In this document: positions 7,641 to 17,063 of the stretch, piece after piece
Layout: each line of letters opens with the position of its first letter
Position numbering within the stretch: the stretch's first letter is position 1
From: Rhodospirillaceae bacterium UBA4468
Lineage (GTDB): Bacteria > Pseudomonadota > Alphaproteobacteria > Rhodospirillales > Casp-alpha2
Direction of reading: 5' to 3'
Assembly: GCA_002389385.1 (NCBI GenBank)
Contig: DGOK01000069.1
Span: forward strand, 1-51,435
DNA: 51,435 nt
The notes under the pieces: model-generated
What the model was told of the DNA's origin: nothing
The model's input: only the letters and a program-made list of their open reading frames with translations
Databases searched by the model: none
Program-made: the position numbers and the translations under genes

Positions 7641-8402
7641 ATGCTAGAGCAATTTCTCGAGACAAATATTTGGGTGCTTCTCGTGGTTGCGACCCGTATT
7701 GGCACAATGCTCTCGCTTGTCCCTGGATTTGGCGCTGGATACGTCACGCCGCGCTTAAGGTTAGCCTTAGCGATGACGATGAGTTTTCTCATATTGCCAT
7801 CTGTCAACATTTACGTCCCGGCTCTGCCAACAAGTGCAATGTCATTGTTCATGATATTGGTTGGTGAAGTTATCATCGGGGCTTTTATGGCGACGATTGG
7901 GATGTTCGTGATCTCTGCTCTGCAAACAGCGGGCACATTCATTGCGTATTATTCGTCCATGGCAAACGCGATGATCCAGGATCCAATTTCAAATCAACAA
8001 AGCTCGGTCATTTCTGGGTTTCTCAGTACGTTGGCATTGGTGGCGATTTTTGCCGCAAATTTACATCATCTCGTATTGCGCGCTCTTGTTGATAGCTTCT
8101 CGTTATTCAGACCCGGTAATTTGATTGAATTTGGGGATATATCTGAAACCCTCGTGAATGCGCTATCGTCGGCATTCACTTTAGGTTTTAAGCTTTCTGC
8201 GCCGTTGCTTGTGGTCGCATTTGTCTATTATTTGGCTTTGGGTATTCTGGGCCGTTTGATGCCAACATTGCAGGTCTTCTTCTTCGGTTTGCCATTACAG
8301 GTGTCACTGCAGATTTGGGTGCTAATGATCTGTCTTTCTGGCATGATGATGGTGTTCTTACAGGCGTTTGGTAACGCTTACGTGCCATTTATCAGCCCAT
8401 GA
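7641..8402 (+). CDS. fliR: Flagellar export gate protein FliR
   Basis: FliR is the third core membrane subunit of the export gate. The 253 residues contain about six hydrophobic helices. The N-terminal 'VATRIGTMLSLVPGFGAGYVTPRLRLALAM' region is a family hallmark, as are the 'GEVIIGAFMATIGMFVISALQTAG' segment and the 'GRLMPTLQVFFFGLPLQV' motif. It sits between fliQ and flhB, and the flhB start follows 27 bp after its stop. Confidence 0.97.
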   Translation: MLEQFLETNIWVLLVVATRIGTMLSLVPGFGAGYVTPRLRLALAMTMSFLILPSVNIYVPALPTSAMSLFMILVGEVIIGAFMATIGMFVISALQTAGTFIAYYSSMANAMIQDPISNQQSSVISGFLSTLALVAIFAANLHHLVLRALVDSFSLFRPGNLIEFGDISETLVNALSSAFTLGFKLSAPLLVVAFVYYLALGILGRLMPTLQVFFFGLPLQVSLQIWVLMICLSGMMMVFLQAFGNAYVPFISP

Positions 8403-8429
8403 ACAGCAAAAATATTTTGAAAGTGGCTT

Positions 8430-9500
8430 ATGGCTGAAGAAGACGACGCTCAAAAAACCGAAGACCCAACCGACAAAAAACTTTCGCAAGCGCGCGAAAA
8501 GGGTCAGGTCGCGTCTTCGCAAGAGGTCAAAAGCTGGATGGTCCTGCTCGCTGGTTCCGCCGCCATCCTTTTTATTGCGCCTGGGATGGCTAACCGTGTT
8601 CGGACGCTCAGCCTGCCGTATCTTGAAAAAGCACATGACATCCCTACTGATTTTGAAGGTATGCGGGCAATCCTCGCTCAATCTTTAATTGATGCGGGCA
8701 TTGCGATTTCCCCATTTTTCATATTGATCATGATCTTTGCATTTGCAGGTAACGTGCTGCAGTTCGGGTTTTTAGTTGCGCCAGAAAAGATCAAGCCAGA
8801 CATCGCAAAGCTTTCATTATTTGCCGGTTTTAAGCGCATGTTTTCCGTCAAATCGACGGTCGAATTCCTTAAAGGCATACTGAAACTCACAATTGTGACG
8901 GTCGTCGCCGTTGGCATGACCATTCCGCTTTTAGAAGATATGACGTTACTGCCTGGGGCATCGGTCGGCGACATATTGGAGCGTATCCATAATGTAGCGA
9001 TCTTTATCTCTGCTGGCACAATCGCTGTGATGACTGTGATCGCAATACTCGATTTTTCATTCCAGAAGTATCAGTTTATGAAACAGATGCGGATGTCGAA
9101 ACAAGAAGTTAAAGACGAGCACAAGCAATCAGATGGTAACCCTGAGGTTAAAGCACGAATCAGGACGTTGCGGCAGCAGCGTGCGCGCGAACGGATGATG
9201 TCTAATGTCCCGCAAGCGGATGTCGTCATTACCAATCCGACGCATTATGCTGTTGCCTTAAAATATGATGTTGATTCCATGGCGGCACCGCTTCTTGTCG
9301 CAAAAGGCATTGATACATTGGCATTCCGTATTCGTGAAGTCGCTGAGGAGCACGATATACCAATCGTTGAAAACCCGCCGCTTGCACGTGCATTGCATGC
9401 GGCTGTTGATTTAGATCAAGAAGTCCCACCAGAACACTTTGTCGCAGTTGCCGAAGTTATCGGTTACGTTATGCGTCTCAAGGGTAAATCACTGAATTGA
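8430..9500 (+). CDS. flhB: Flagellar export switch protein FlhB
   Basis: FlhB controls the switch from rod/hook to filament export. The 356 residues show the N-terminal 'EDDAQKTEDPTDKKLSQAREKGQVASSQEV' signature, four membrane helices (about residues 35-210), and the cytoplasmic domain. The autocleavage motif is N269-P270-T271-H272 ('VVITNPTHYAVAL'), with all key residues intact. The C-terminus ends in 'PPEHFVAVAEVIGYVMRLK'. The start used is the ATG at 8430. It is the last export gene of the operon, and the CckA-like kinase begins only 13 bp after its stop. Confidence 0.98.
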   Translation: MAEEDDAQKTEDPTDKKLSQAREKGQVASSQEVKSWMVLLAGSAAILFIAPGMANRVRTLSLPYLEKAHDIPTDFEGMRAILAQSLIDAGIAISPFFILIMIFAFAGNVLQFGFLVAPEKIKPDIAKLSLFAGFKRMFSVKSTVEFLKGILKLTIVTVVAVGMTIPLLEDMTLLPGASVGDILERIHNVAIFISAGTIAVMTVIAILDFSFQKYQFMKQMRMSKQEVKDEHKQSDGNPEVKARIRTLRQQRARERMMSNVPQADVVITNPTHYAVALKYDVDSMAAPLLVAKGIDTLAFRIREVAEEHDIPIVENPPLARALHAAVDLDQEVPPEHFVAVAEVIGYVMRLKGKSLN

Positions 9501-9513
9501 TGACGGGATCACT

Positions 9514-12006
9514 GTGAAGGCAATCAAAGACCAGTATGACGTAAAAGGTTCGACGGATAGTGGGCGCAAACCTTCATCGCCGCTGCTTTTACTTGTCTTG
9601 GCGTTGGCGTCGATCGGCACGTCTGTGTTCCTTTGGTTCGAGATCCCCGAGCATCGCGCCATGGCATGCCCTGCATTGGCTGCGGCCGGGAGCATATTTT
9701 TACTCCTAAGCGCATGGTATGGCGGTATGCGCGTTGCAAGATTAAAGCAGGCGGACACCCGTGTAGATGGGCTTGAGCAAACATCTGCACCGATCCTTAT
9801 TACCAATGCCGAAGGTCAGACAACCTATATGAACCATGCGGCGACCACATTGTTCAAAGATTTCCAGATCGATACGACAGCAAAGCGTGCACTTGATGCA
9901 CTCGGTCTTTCTGCGAGCCCTGACGAGAGTGCTGGATTTGCACGCTTGTCTGGCAAGGTTGTGCGTTGGCGAACCCGGACACTCAGCGTTTCCAGTGGTC
10001 GCGTCTGGCAATTAGATGACGTTACCGAGATCATTAAAGGTCATGCCGAGCTGCAACGTGAAATGACGGTGTTGCAGGATATCTTTGATTTGATGCCTGT
10101 TGGATTTTTGTCCGCAGACTCTGACGGGCGCATTGACCGCTGCAATGGCACGCTCGCAGGCTGGCTGGGCGAGACACCTCGCTCATTGATTGGCCGATCT
10201 CTTGGTGAGTTTATAACAGAAGGCAAAGATTCTGGTGAATTGGGCGGCGTCAGTATGGGCGTCGTGACGTTGCAACGGCACGGAGGGGGTGAACCTTTTC
10301 TCGCGACGTTGATGCAAACGGCGAAGATGAACAAAGATGGCAGTGAGGCTTTATATACGCGCTCGCTGTTAATTCGCGATATCGCTCTCGATCTGTCAGA
10401 TGCAAGTACACCAGACCTTGCTGCGTCTAGTGAAGATAGCGATCCTCGTCTTGACATTGATCACGACGAAAATAGAGCGTTGATGGATAATGTTCGTTGG
10501 CTTTATCACGATGCACCTGTTGGTATTGCCTTTGCTGACCTTGAAGGAAACATTTCCGGCTGTAATACCGCCTTTAGGAAACTCCTTGGCATCAAAGGCG
10601 ACACGGCTGTTGAGGGCGCATTCAATGATATGATTGCGCGTGAAGATCGTGATGATGTTCAGGGCGCACTTTCTAAGGTTGTGATGGGTGTTGGTGGACA
10701 TGGTGTCCATCTGGAAACGAGATTAAACCGCGCTGATGGTGAAGACCTATCGGTCAGCCTGACGGTTGCGCGGATCGTTGATGAAGCTGGTGATACATCA
10801 GGACTTATTCTCCACTTTATTGATACGACCGAGCATCGGAACCTTGAGGTTCAATTCACACAATCTCAGAAGATGCAGGCCGTTGGGCAACTGGCGGGTG
10901 GTGTCGCACACGACTTTAACAACTTGCTGACTGCGATGATTGGTTTTGCCGACCTATTGCTTACGCGCCGTGGACCAGATGATCCTGATTTTGCTGACAT
11001 TATGCAGATCAAACAGAATGCCAATCGAGCCACGAACCTTGTTCGCCAATTGCTCGCATTCTCTCGAAAGCAAAAACTCGAACCTGAAGTCATGGATGTG
11101 ACCGAGCAATTGGGCGAGCTCACTAATTTATTGAGCCGCTTGATTGGTGAGCGCGTGACGCTTGATATGAAGCATGGTCGGAATTTGGGCGATGTTCTTT
11201 TTGATAAAGGCCAGTTCGATCAGGTTGTCATCAACTTGTGCGTCAATGCACGAGATGCGATGCCTGGTGGGGGTAAGATAACGATCACGACGAAACCGGT
11301 GACGTTAGAAAAGCCAACACCGAAAGGGCACGAAATCATTCCTGTTGGCGATTATATCACAATCAGCGTTTCTGATAGTGGTACTGGTATCGCTAAGGAA
11401 AATCTGGAACGTATTTTTGAACCGTTCTTCTCTACCAAAGAAGTAGGGGCGGGCACAGGCCTTGGCCTCTCCACGGTTTATGGGATTGTGCATCAGGCAG
11501 AAGGCTACATTTTTGTTGATAGCGCAGTTGGCAAGGGGACAGCGTTTACGCTTTATCTGCCGGTTTATGAAACCAAAGCTGATGATGCGCGGAAGAAGGT
11601 TGCGCCAGCGCAGATTGAGATAGAAGGTGACCTCACCGGGCAGGGGACAATCTTGCTGGTCGAGGACGAGGATGCTGTTCGATTGTTTGGATCACGTGCT
11701 TTGCGTAACAAAGGGTATGACGTTCTGGAAGCAACTGATGGTGAAACCGCCCTCGATGTCATCGCCAATACGAAAACACCAATTGATCTGATTATATCTG
11801 ATGTGGTTATGCCAGGTATGGACGGGCACACGCTGGTTAATCTTGCCCGACAGGAACTGGATGGCGTGAAGACAATCTTGATGTCTGGGTACTCAGAAGA
11901 CGTGTTCAGGAACGGTCCTGACATGGATCCTGAAATTGCTTTCTTAGGCAAGCCTTTCACATTGAAGGGACTCGCGGCGAAAGTGAAGGAAGTTCTCGAT
12001 AGTTAA
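9514..12006 (+). CDS. cckA: CckA-like hybrid sensor histidine kinase
   Basis: CckA is the membrane hybrid kinase that feeds the ChpT-CtrA phosphorelay controlling the alphaproteobacterial cell cycle and flagellar genes. The 830 residues comprise two membrane helices (about 22-42 and 50-68), then PAS-like modules (about 90-170, 190-290 and 325-445). The dimerisation/phosphoacceptor helix follows, with His466 in 'VAHDFNNLLTAM'. The ATPase domain shows an N-box 'NLCVNARDAMPGG' and 'GTGLGLSTVYGIV', and the C-terminal receiver has Asp763 in 'DLIISDVVMPGMDG'. The 'HDFNNLL' H-box and architecture match CckA rather than generic hybrid kinases. The start is a GTG at 9514, 13 bp after flhB, suggesting cotranscription with flagellar export genes. 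Confidence 0.9.
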   Translation: MKAIKDQYDVKGSTDSGRKPSSPLLLLVLALASIGTSVFLWFEIPEHRAMACPALAAAGSIFLLLSAWYGGMRVARLKQADTRVDGLEQTSAPILITNAEGQTTYMNHAATTLFKDFQIDTTAKRALDALGLSASPDESAGFARLSGKVVRWRTRTLSVSSGRVWQLDDVTEIIKGHAELQREMTVLQDIFDLMPVGFLSADSDGRIDRCNGTLAGWLGETPRSLIGRSLGEFITEGKDSGELGGVSMGVVTLQRHGGGEPFLATLMQTAKMNKDGSEALYTRSLLIRDIALDLSDASTPDLAASSEDSDPRLDIDHDENRALMDNVRWLYHDAPVGIAFADLEGNISGCNTAFRKLLGIKGDTAVEGAFNDMIAREDRDDVQGALSKVVMGVGGHGVHLETRLNRADGEDLSVSLTVARIVDEAGDTSGLILHFIDTTEHRNLEVQFTQSQKMQAVGQLAGGVAHDFNNLLTAMIGFADLLLTRRGPDDPDFADIMQIKQNANRATNLVRQLLAFSRKQKLEPEVMDVTEQLGELTNLLSRLIGERVTLDMKHGRNLGDVLFDKGQFDQVVINLCVNARDAMPGGGKITITTKPVTLEKPTPKGHEIIPVGDYITISVSDSGTGIAKENLERIFEPFFSTKEVGAGTGLGLSTVYGIVHQAEGYIFVDSAVGKGTAFTLYLPVYETKADDARKKVAPAQIEIEGDLTGQGTILLVEDEDAVRLFGSRALRNKGYDVLEATDGETALDVIANTKTPIDLIISDVVMPGMDGHTLVNLARQELDGVKTILMSGYSEDVFRNGPDMDPEIAFLGKPFTLKGLAAKVKEVLDS

Positions 12007-12065
12007 TGGTCGAATCGGTCGATTAATTCATATCGAAAACGTTACGAATACTATTGTTTTTACAG

Positions 12066-12080
12066 GAACGTTCTAAGAAC
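12066..12080. promoter_or_regulatory. LexA (SOS) box upstream of recA
   Basis: GAAC at 12066-12069, seven bases, then GAAC at 12077-12080 reads as GTTC-N7-GTTC on the other strand. This is the direct-repeat operator recognised by alphaproteobacterial LexA. It lies just upstream of a perfect TATAAT (12084-12089), so bound LexA would cover the -35/-10 region of recA. Confidence 0.85.
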
Positions 12081-12083
12081 AAT

Positions 12084-12089
12084 TATAAT
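12084..12089 (+). promoter_or_regulatory. -10 element (TATAAT) of the recA promoter
   Basis: A perfect TATAAT sits 3 bases downstream of the LexA box and about 110 bases before the recA start. The -35 side is weak (around 12060-12066, TTACAG-like). The 12007-12199 gap is otherwise AT-rich with no gene. Confidence 0.55.
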
Positions 12090-12199
12090 TAAAATCAATA
12101 AAATCAGTAGATTAAAAAAATACTGGACAAAAAGAACAAATAAGATACAAATGTCTCCATTGAAACGCCCTGACGGGTATGCCAGAACGGAGATGCAAA

Positions 12200-13306
12200 A
12201 TGAGTAGCCCAGCCTTACGCGTAGTAGACAAGGAAAAAGACGTGGATAAAACGAAAGCGCTAGACGCTGCCGTCGGTCAGATTGAACGGGCGTTTGGTAA
12301 AGGCTCGATTATGCGCCTTGGCCAACGTGAAGTTATGCAGGTCGAAAGCATCTCTACAGGATCTATTGGTTTGGATATCGCTCTCGGTATTGGCGGTGTG
12401 CCAAAGGGCCGGATCATGGAAGTCTACGGACCTGAGAGTTCTGGTAAAACGACATTGGCGCTGCACATTGTTGCTGAAGCACAAAAGTTGGGTGGCACGT
12501 GTGCTTTCGTCGATGCTGAGCATGCGTTGGATCCGAAGTACGCAAAGAAACTTGGCGCAAACGTCGAAGAACTTCTGATTTCGCAACCAGATGCCGGTGA
12601 GCAAGCGCTTGAGATTGCTGATACGCTTGTCCGCTCCGGTGCAATTGACGTGTTGGTTGTTGATAGTGTCGCGGCCTTGGTGCCTCGCGCTGAACTCGAA
12701 GGCGAAATGGGCGATACGCACGTTGGTCTTCAGGCGCGTTTGATGAGTCAGGCGCTGCGTAAATTGACGGCATCCGTATCTAAGTCCAACACACTGGTAA
12801 TTTTCATTAACCAGATCCGTATGAAGATTGGTGTGATGTTTGGCAGCCCTGAAACCACATCAGGTGGTAACGCGCTGAAATTCTATTCTTCTGTCCGTCT
12901 TGATATTCGCCGGATTGGTGCGATCAAGGACCGCGACGAAGTTGTTGGTAACCAGACCCGCGTTAAGGTTGTTAAGAACAAGGTGGCCCCGCCGTTCAAA
13001 CAGGTCGAATTCGATATCATGTACGGTGAAGGCATTTCCAAGATGGGTGAGATTCTCGACCTTGGTGTGACCGCTGGAATTGTTGAAAAGTCCGGCTCAT
13101 GGTTCTCTTTTGAGAGCGAGCGGATCGGTCAGGGGCGTGAGAACTCTAAAAAGTTCCTCAGGGATAACCCAGTTATTTCAGACCGTATTGAGATGCTTAT
13201 CCGCCAAAACGCAGGACTGATCTCTGAAGAAATGATGACCGGCCCAGATAATCCTGACGAAGCCAAAGCTGTTGATGAGGGCGGTGAAGAGGCTGCACTC
13301 GATTAA
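12200..13306 (+). CDS. recA: Recombinase RecA
   Basis: RecA is the ATP-dependent strand-exchange protein and the co-protease that triggers LexA cleavage. With the ATG at 12200 the product is 368 residues. An in-frame ATG at 12179 would add seven residues, but GGAG at 12189-12192 sits at ideal distance from 12200, so the shorter form is preferred. Walker A 'GPESSGKTT' starts at residue 77. The 'LLISQPDAGEQALEI' segment, the 'NQIRMKIGVMFGSPETT' loop and 'GGNALKFYSSVRLDIRR' are standard. The C-terminus is acidic ('PDNPDEAKAVDEGGEEAALD'), as in other RecAs. A LexA box and -10 element precede it and a strong hairpin follows. Confidence 0.99.
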   Translation: MSSPALRVVDKEKDVDKTKALDAAVGQIERAFGKGSIMRLGQREVMQVESISTGSIGLDIALGIGGVPKGRIMEVYGPESSGKTTLALHIVAEAQKLGGTCAFVDAEHALDPKYAKKLGANVEELLISQPDAGEQALEIADTLVRSGAIDVLVVDSVAALVPRAELEGEMGDTHVGLQARLMSQALRKLTASVSKSNTLVIFINQIRMKIGVMFGSPETTSGGNALKFYSSVRLDIRRIGAIKDRDEVVGNQTRVKVVKNKVAPPFKQVEFDIMYGEGISKMGEILDLGVTAGIVEKSGSWFSFESERIGQGRENSKKFLRDNPVISDRIEMLIRQNAGLISEEMMTGPDNPDEAKAVDEGGEEAALD

Positions 13307-13351
13307 TCTGGCTGGGCTTTTGGGCCCATGAGAACACTGGCTATAAGATTT

Positions 13352-13380
13352 GCCCCTCGCTTTGGCGGGGGGCTTCTATT
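13352..13380 (+). terminator. Rho-independent terminator after recA
   Basis: GCCCCTCGC and GCGGGGGGC (13352-13373) form a 9-bp stem (one G-T pair) around a TTTG loop, followed by the T-rich TTCTATTTG. It lies about 45 bases after the recA stop and separates recA from alaS. A smaller hairpin (TGGGC...GCCCA) lies just after the stop codon. Confidence 0.85.
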
Positions 13381-13498
13381 TGCCTGTATAGTTCCGTCTC
13401 TCGACACATCCCCCGGAACCCGTTAAAACCTTGCGTCCGCCTGAGAAAACACCATTTCCAGGTTTGGTTATTCAAGTTCCGGAGCGACGAGAAAAAGC

Positions 13499-16147
13499 AT
13501 GCAAAAAGTTAATGATATCCGTAAGGCGTTTCTCGACTATTTCGAGACCAATGGTCATGAGATTGTCTCGTCGTCGCCTCTTGTCCCACGTAACGATCCG
13601 ACCCTGATGTTTACGAACGCCGGTATGGTTCAGTTCAAGAATGTTTTTACGGGTAACGAAGCACGCCCATACAGCCGGGCCGTGACGTCACAAAAGTGCG
13701 TGCGTGCAGGCGGAAAGCATAATGACCTCGAGAATGTGGGCCATACAGCGCGCCATCACACATTTTTTGAGATGCTCGGTAATTTCTCTTTTGGTGATTA
13801 CTTCAAGGATCAAGCCATCGAATTGGCATGGAATCTCGTCACGAAAGAGTTCGGTCTGAACAAAGACAAGCTCTTGGTCACGGTGCATTCCTCGGATGAA
13901 GATGCGGCTGACCTTTGGAAGAAGATTGCAGGTATTCCGGATAGCAGAATTATTCGTATCCCGACCTCGGACAATTTCTGGTCGATGGGTGATACGGGGC
14001 CTTGTGGTCCTTGTTCTGAAATCTTCTTTGATCATGGTGACCATATTCCTGGTGGGCCTCCAGGTTCACCGGATGAAGACGGTGACCGGTTTATTGAAAT
14101 CTGGAACCTGGTGTTCATGCAGTTTGAACAGCTCACCGCTGATGAGCGTGTAGATTTGCCAAAGCCTTCGATCGATACGGGTATGGGGCTCGAGCGGATT
14201 GCTGCTGTGATGCAGGGGACGCACGACAACTATGAGATCGATATGATGCAGGCGTTGATCCGGGCTTCCGCTGAAGCATCGAAGACGGATGCGGACAGTG
14301 TGTCGCACCGTGTAATTGCCGATCATTTACGTGCCAGTACATTCTTGATCACGGATGGCGTGCTGCCGTCGAATGAAGGACGTGGATATGTGTTGCGCCG
14401 GATCATGCGCCGCGCCATGCGCCATGCCCATATGCTGGGATGCACAGACCCACTAATGTTCCGCCTTGTACCTGCTTTGATCCGGGAAATGGGCGATGCC
14501 TACCCAGATTTAAAGCGATCCGAGCCTTTAGTGACCGAAACGCTGAAACTTGAAGAGACGAAGTTCAAGCAGTTGTTGGAGCGTGGCTTGAAGCTTTTGG
14601 ATGACGCGACTGGCGAAATGGCGGCTGGTGACGAGTTGGACGGCGAAGTCGCATTCAAACTTTATGACACATACGGTTTCCCGCTTGATCTGACACAGGA
14701 CGCTCTAAAGGTTCGTGAGATTACGGTTGATGAAGACACTTTCAAGTCAGCCATGCAGCGCCAGCGCGAAGAAGCGCGTAAGGCTTGGTCTGGATCGGGT
14801 GATGCGGTAACAGACGCCATATGGTTTGGGGTGCGTGATAAAGTTGGCGCCACAGATTTCTTAGGTTACGACACGGAAAGTGCTGAGGGCCAGATCAAGG
14901 CAATTGTTGTTGATGGTAAGTCTGTTGAGAGCGTAGGGGCAGGTGCACAGGTTTATCTTGTGCTCAATCAATCGCCGTTTTATGGCGAAAGTGGTGGCCA
15001 AATGGGCGACTGCGGCGTGATTAAAACAGATGACGTCACGATCATAATTTCAGACACTCAAAAACGTGTTGATGATGTTCATGTTCATATTGGCGTTGTT
15101 GAGAGCGGCACTGTGAATGTTGGAGACGAGGCCCGTCTGGAAGTGGACAATGAAAACCGTTCCAGACTTCGTGCGAACCATTCTGCGACACACCTGCTTC
15201 ACGAAGCATTGCGCCGTCGTTTAGGCGACCATGTAACACAAAAAGGCTCGTTGGTTGCCCCGGACCGTTTACGATTTGATGTCTCCCATCCAAAAGGGGT
15301 GAGCGCGGACGAGTTGGCGAATGTTGAAGTCGATGTGAATAATCAGATCGCTGCGAACGCGAGCGTATCAACCCGCCTTATGGATCCAGAGTCTGCTGTC
15401 GAAGCAGGCGCGATGGCGCTGTTTGGTGAAAAGTATGGCGATGAAGTGCGTGTTGTATCCATGGGCGATGACATCAACGCTGATTTCTTCTCGACGGAAC
15501 TTTGCGGTGGCACCCACGTGAAACGCACAGGCGACATTGGGGTCTTTAAAATATTATCTGAAACCGCCGTCGCGTCTGGTGTTCGGCGTATTGAAGCTCT
15601 TACCGGTGCAGGTGCGCGTGCGTATTTTGCTGAAACAGAAAAGACATTATTTGAGGTCGCTTCGCATTTGAAGGCCAATCCATCTGACGTGCCTGCACGT
15701 GTTAAAACGCTGGTTGAAGAACGCCGTAAGCTCGAACGCGAACTTGCTGACGCGCGTAAGAAATTGGCAATGGGTGGTGGTGTGTTCAAGTCCGACGATA
15801 CGAACGCTGTTGAGACCGTCAACGGTGTCGCGTTTTTGGGACGTGTGCTTGAAGGTGTGCCTGCAAAAGAACTCAAAGGCGTTGTCGATGATCTAAAAAC
15901 GCAAATGGGTTCCGGCGTTGTTGCGGTTCTGTCGGTCAATGATGACAAAGTATCTTTGGTCGTTGGTGTTACGGATGATCTGACGGCCACAAATAGTGCG
16001 GTTGGTTTGGTGCAAGCTGGTTCTGCGGCTGTTGGCGGCAAGGGTGGCGGCGGTCGTCCGGATATGGCGCAGGCTGGTGGCCCGGATACATCTAAAGCGA
16101 ACGAGGCACTTGATGCGATTAAGGCGGCAATCAACGCCGTTAGCTGA
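13499..16147 (+). CDS. alaS: Alanyl-tRNA synthetase
   Basis: AlaRS charges tRNA-Ala in the cytoplasm. The 882 residues match full-length bacterial AlaRS. The N-terminal catalytic domain begins 'VNDIRKAFLDYFETNGHEIVSSSPLVP' (read in parts) and contains 'FTNAGMVQFKNVF'. The tRNA-recognition region includes 'IADHLRASTFLITDGVLPSNEGRGYVLRRIMRR' (in parts). The editing domain carries the 'HSATHLLHEAL' zinc-site histidines and 'CGGTHV' (near residue 668). The C-terminal glycine-rich 'GGGRPDMAQAGG' DHHA1 domain closes the protein. The ATG at 13499 is used. The 192-base gap before it holds the recA terminator and presumably the alaS promoter; nothing else is visible. Confidence 0.99.
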   Translation: MQKVNDIRKAFLDYFETNGHEIVSSSPLVPRNDPTLMFTNAGMVQFKNVFTGNEARPYSRAVTSQKCVRAGGKHNDLENVGHTARHHTFFEMLGNFSFGDYFKDQAIELAWNLVTKEFGLNKDKLLVTVHSSDEDAADLWKKIAGIPDSRIIRIPTSDNFWSMGDTGPCGPCSEIFFDHGDHIPGGPPGSPDEDGDRFIEIWNLVFMQFEQLTADERVDLPKPSIDTGMGLERIAAVMQGTHDNYEIDMMQALIRASAEASKTDADSVSHRVIADHLRASTFLITDGVLPSNEGRGYVLRRIMRRAMRHAHMLGCTDPLMFRLVPALIREMGDAYPDLKRSEPLVTETLKLEETKFKQLLERGLKLLDDATGEMAAGDELDGEVAFKLYDTYGFPLDLTQDALKVREITVDEDTFKSAMQRQREEARKAWSGSGDAVTDAIWFGVRDKVGATDFLGYDTESAEGQIKAIVVDGKSVESVGAGAQVYLVLNQSPFYGESGGQMGDCGVIKTDDVTIIISDTQKRVDDVHVHIGVVESGTVNVGDEARLEVDNENRSRLRANHSATHLLHEALRRRLGDHVTQKGSLVAPDRLRFDVSHPKGVSADELANVEVDVNNQIAANASVSTRLMDPESAVEAGAMALFGEKYGDEVRVVSMGDDINADFFSTELCGGTHVKRTGDIGVFKILSETAVASGVRRIEALTGAGARAYFAETEKTLFEVASHLKANPSDVPARVKTLVEERRKLERELADARKKLAMGGGVFKSDDTNAVETVNGVAFLGRVLEGVPAKELKGVVDDLKTQMGSGVVAVLSVNDDKVSLVVGVTDDLTATNSAVGLVQAGSAAVGGKGGGGRPDMAQAGGPDTSKANEALDAIKAAINAVS

Positions 16148-16162
16148 TCCTTCTTTGGGGAA

Positions 16163-16981
16163 TTATTCCTGAAAGTAACGTCCCGGTGTTTTGCCCAGCG
16201 CACGCCTGAACATGGCGATAAAAGCGCTTTGTGACGCGTACCCCAAATCAAACGCAACGTCGGTTACGCTGTCGCCGCGTGCCAGATGTGCCAGAGCGGC
16301 CAAAAGCTTTACCTGCTGTCGCCATTGGCCAAATGTCATATCAGTTTCACGCATGAACAAGCGGGCGAGGGTTTTTTTACTCGCACCCAACTCGACGGCC
16401 CAATCATCAAGAGTACGCGTATCTGCAGGATCATCAATTAGTGTATTCGCGATAATTTTGGTTTTTCGATCATGCGTCATGGGCAGATGGAGAGGCGCGA
16501 TAGGCAAGCCTTCAATCTGATCCAGCAACACATGGACAAGGCGCGCATCGGCACTCTCAGGTACTGGGTCTGCAATGATGTCCATAGACGCCAGGATCAA
16601 TTCCCTGAGGAGTGGTGCGACCGTGACGACGCAGCAGACGTCTGGGAGGCCTGGGCGCGCATCAATTGCAATGTACAATGAGCGAAGCGAGAGCGGCGTG
16701 CCTTGCGCCTTTACGTGATGTGAAGTGCCGGGCGGAATCCAGACCGCACGCTGTGGCGGCACAACCCATACACCCTCAAGTGTTGTTACCCGCATGACCC
16801 CTTGGACGGCATAAAGCAATTGCGCGCGCTCATGAGTGTGCCAGTCGATAACATGATCAGCCGGGCATTCCCGTGACCGCGCGATGATCAGGCCAGGACC
16901 TTGATCCACACCCTTAAGGGGCGGCAGCACCATATCGGGAGAGAGGATGGAAGTTGTCACTTTTGAGATGTTTTTTGTCAT
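16163..16981 (-). CDS. AraC-family regulator with N-terminal cupin domain (NimR-like)
   Basis: This is a 272-residue regulator. The N-terminal half is a cupin sensor: 'IDWHTHERAQLLYAVQGVMRV' and 'PQRAVWIPPGTSHHV' give the His-rich metal/ligand barrel. The C-terminal half is a double helix-turn-helix of the AraC type, with 'LDDWAVELGASKKTLARLFMRETDMTFGQWRQ' and 'VAFDLGYASQSAFIAMFRRALGKTPGRYF'. The architecture matches the NimR/YeaM group, which controls an adjacent MFS exporter. Here an MFS gene is divergently placed 82 bp away, so it is the likely target. The inducing ligand is unknown. It converges on alaS, 15 bp from that stop codon. Confidence 0.9.
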   Translation of the reverse strand: MTKNISKVTTSILSPDMVLPPLKGVDQGPGLIIARSRECPADHVIDWHTHERAQLLYAVQGVMRVTTLEGVWVVPPQRAVWIPPGTSHHVKAQGTPLSLRSLYIAIDARPGLPDVCCVVTVAPLLRELILASMDIIADPVPESADARLVHVLLDQIEGLPIAPLHLPMTHDRKTKIIANTLIDDPADTRTLDDWAVELGASKKTLARLFMRETDMTFGQWRQQVKLLAALAHLARGDSVTDVAFDLGYASQSAFIAMFRRALGKTPGRYFQE

Positions 16982-17063
16982 TATAGCCGATATAAGCCTT
17001 CAATTGCCTCTGGTAAAGTCCCTGCCACTAGAAAATTAGCGACGATGAAAAGGTACTGCGAGA

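Noticed and set aside
12179..12199. Upstream ATG for recA adding seven residues
   Set aside because: GGAG is well placed for the ATG at 12200 and no ribosome site precedes 12179.
15343..16257. 304-residue minus-strand ORF opposite the alaS 3' end
   Set aside because: It lies almost wholly antisense to a certain alaS, is rich in Ser/Thr/Ala/Pro as expected for a shadow frame, and shows no domain.
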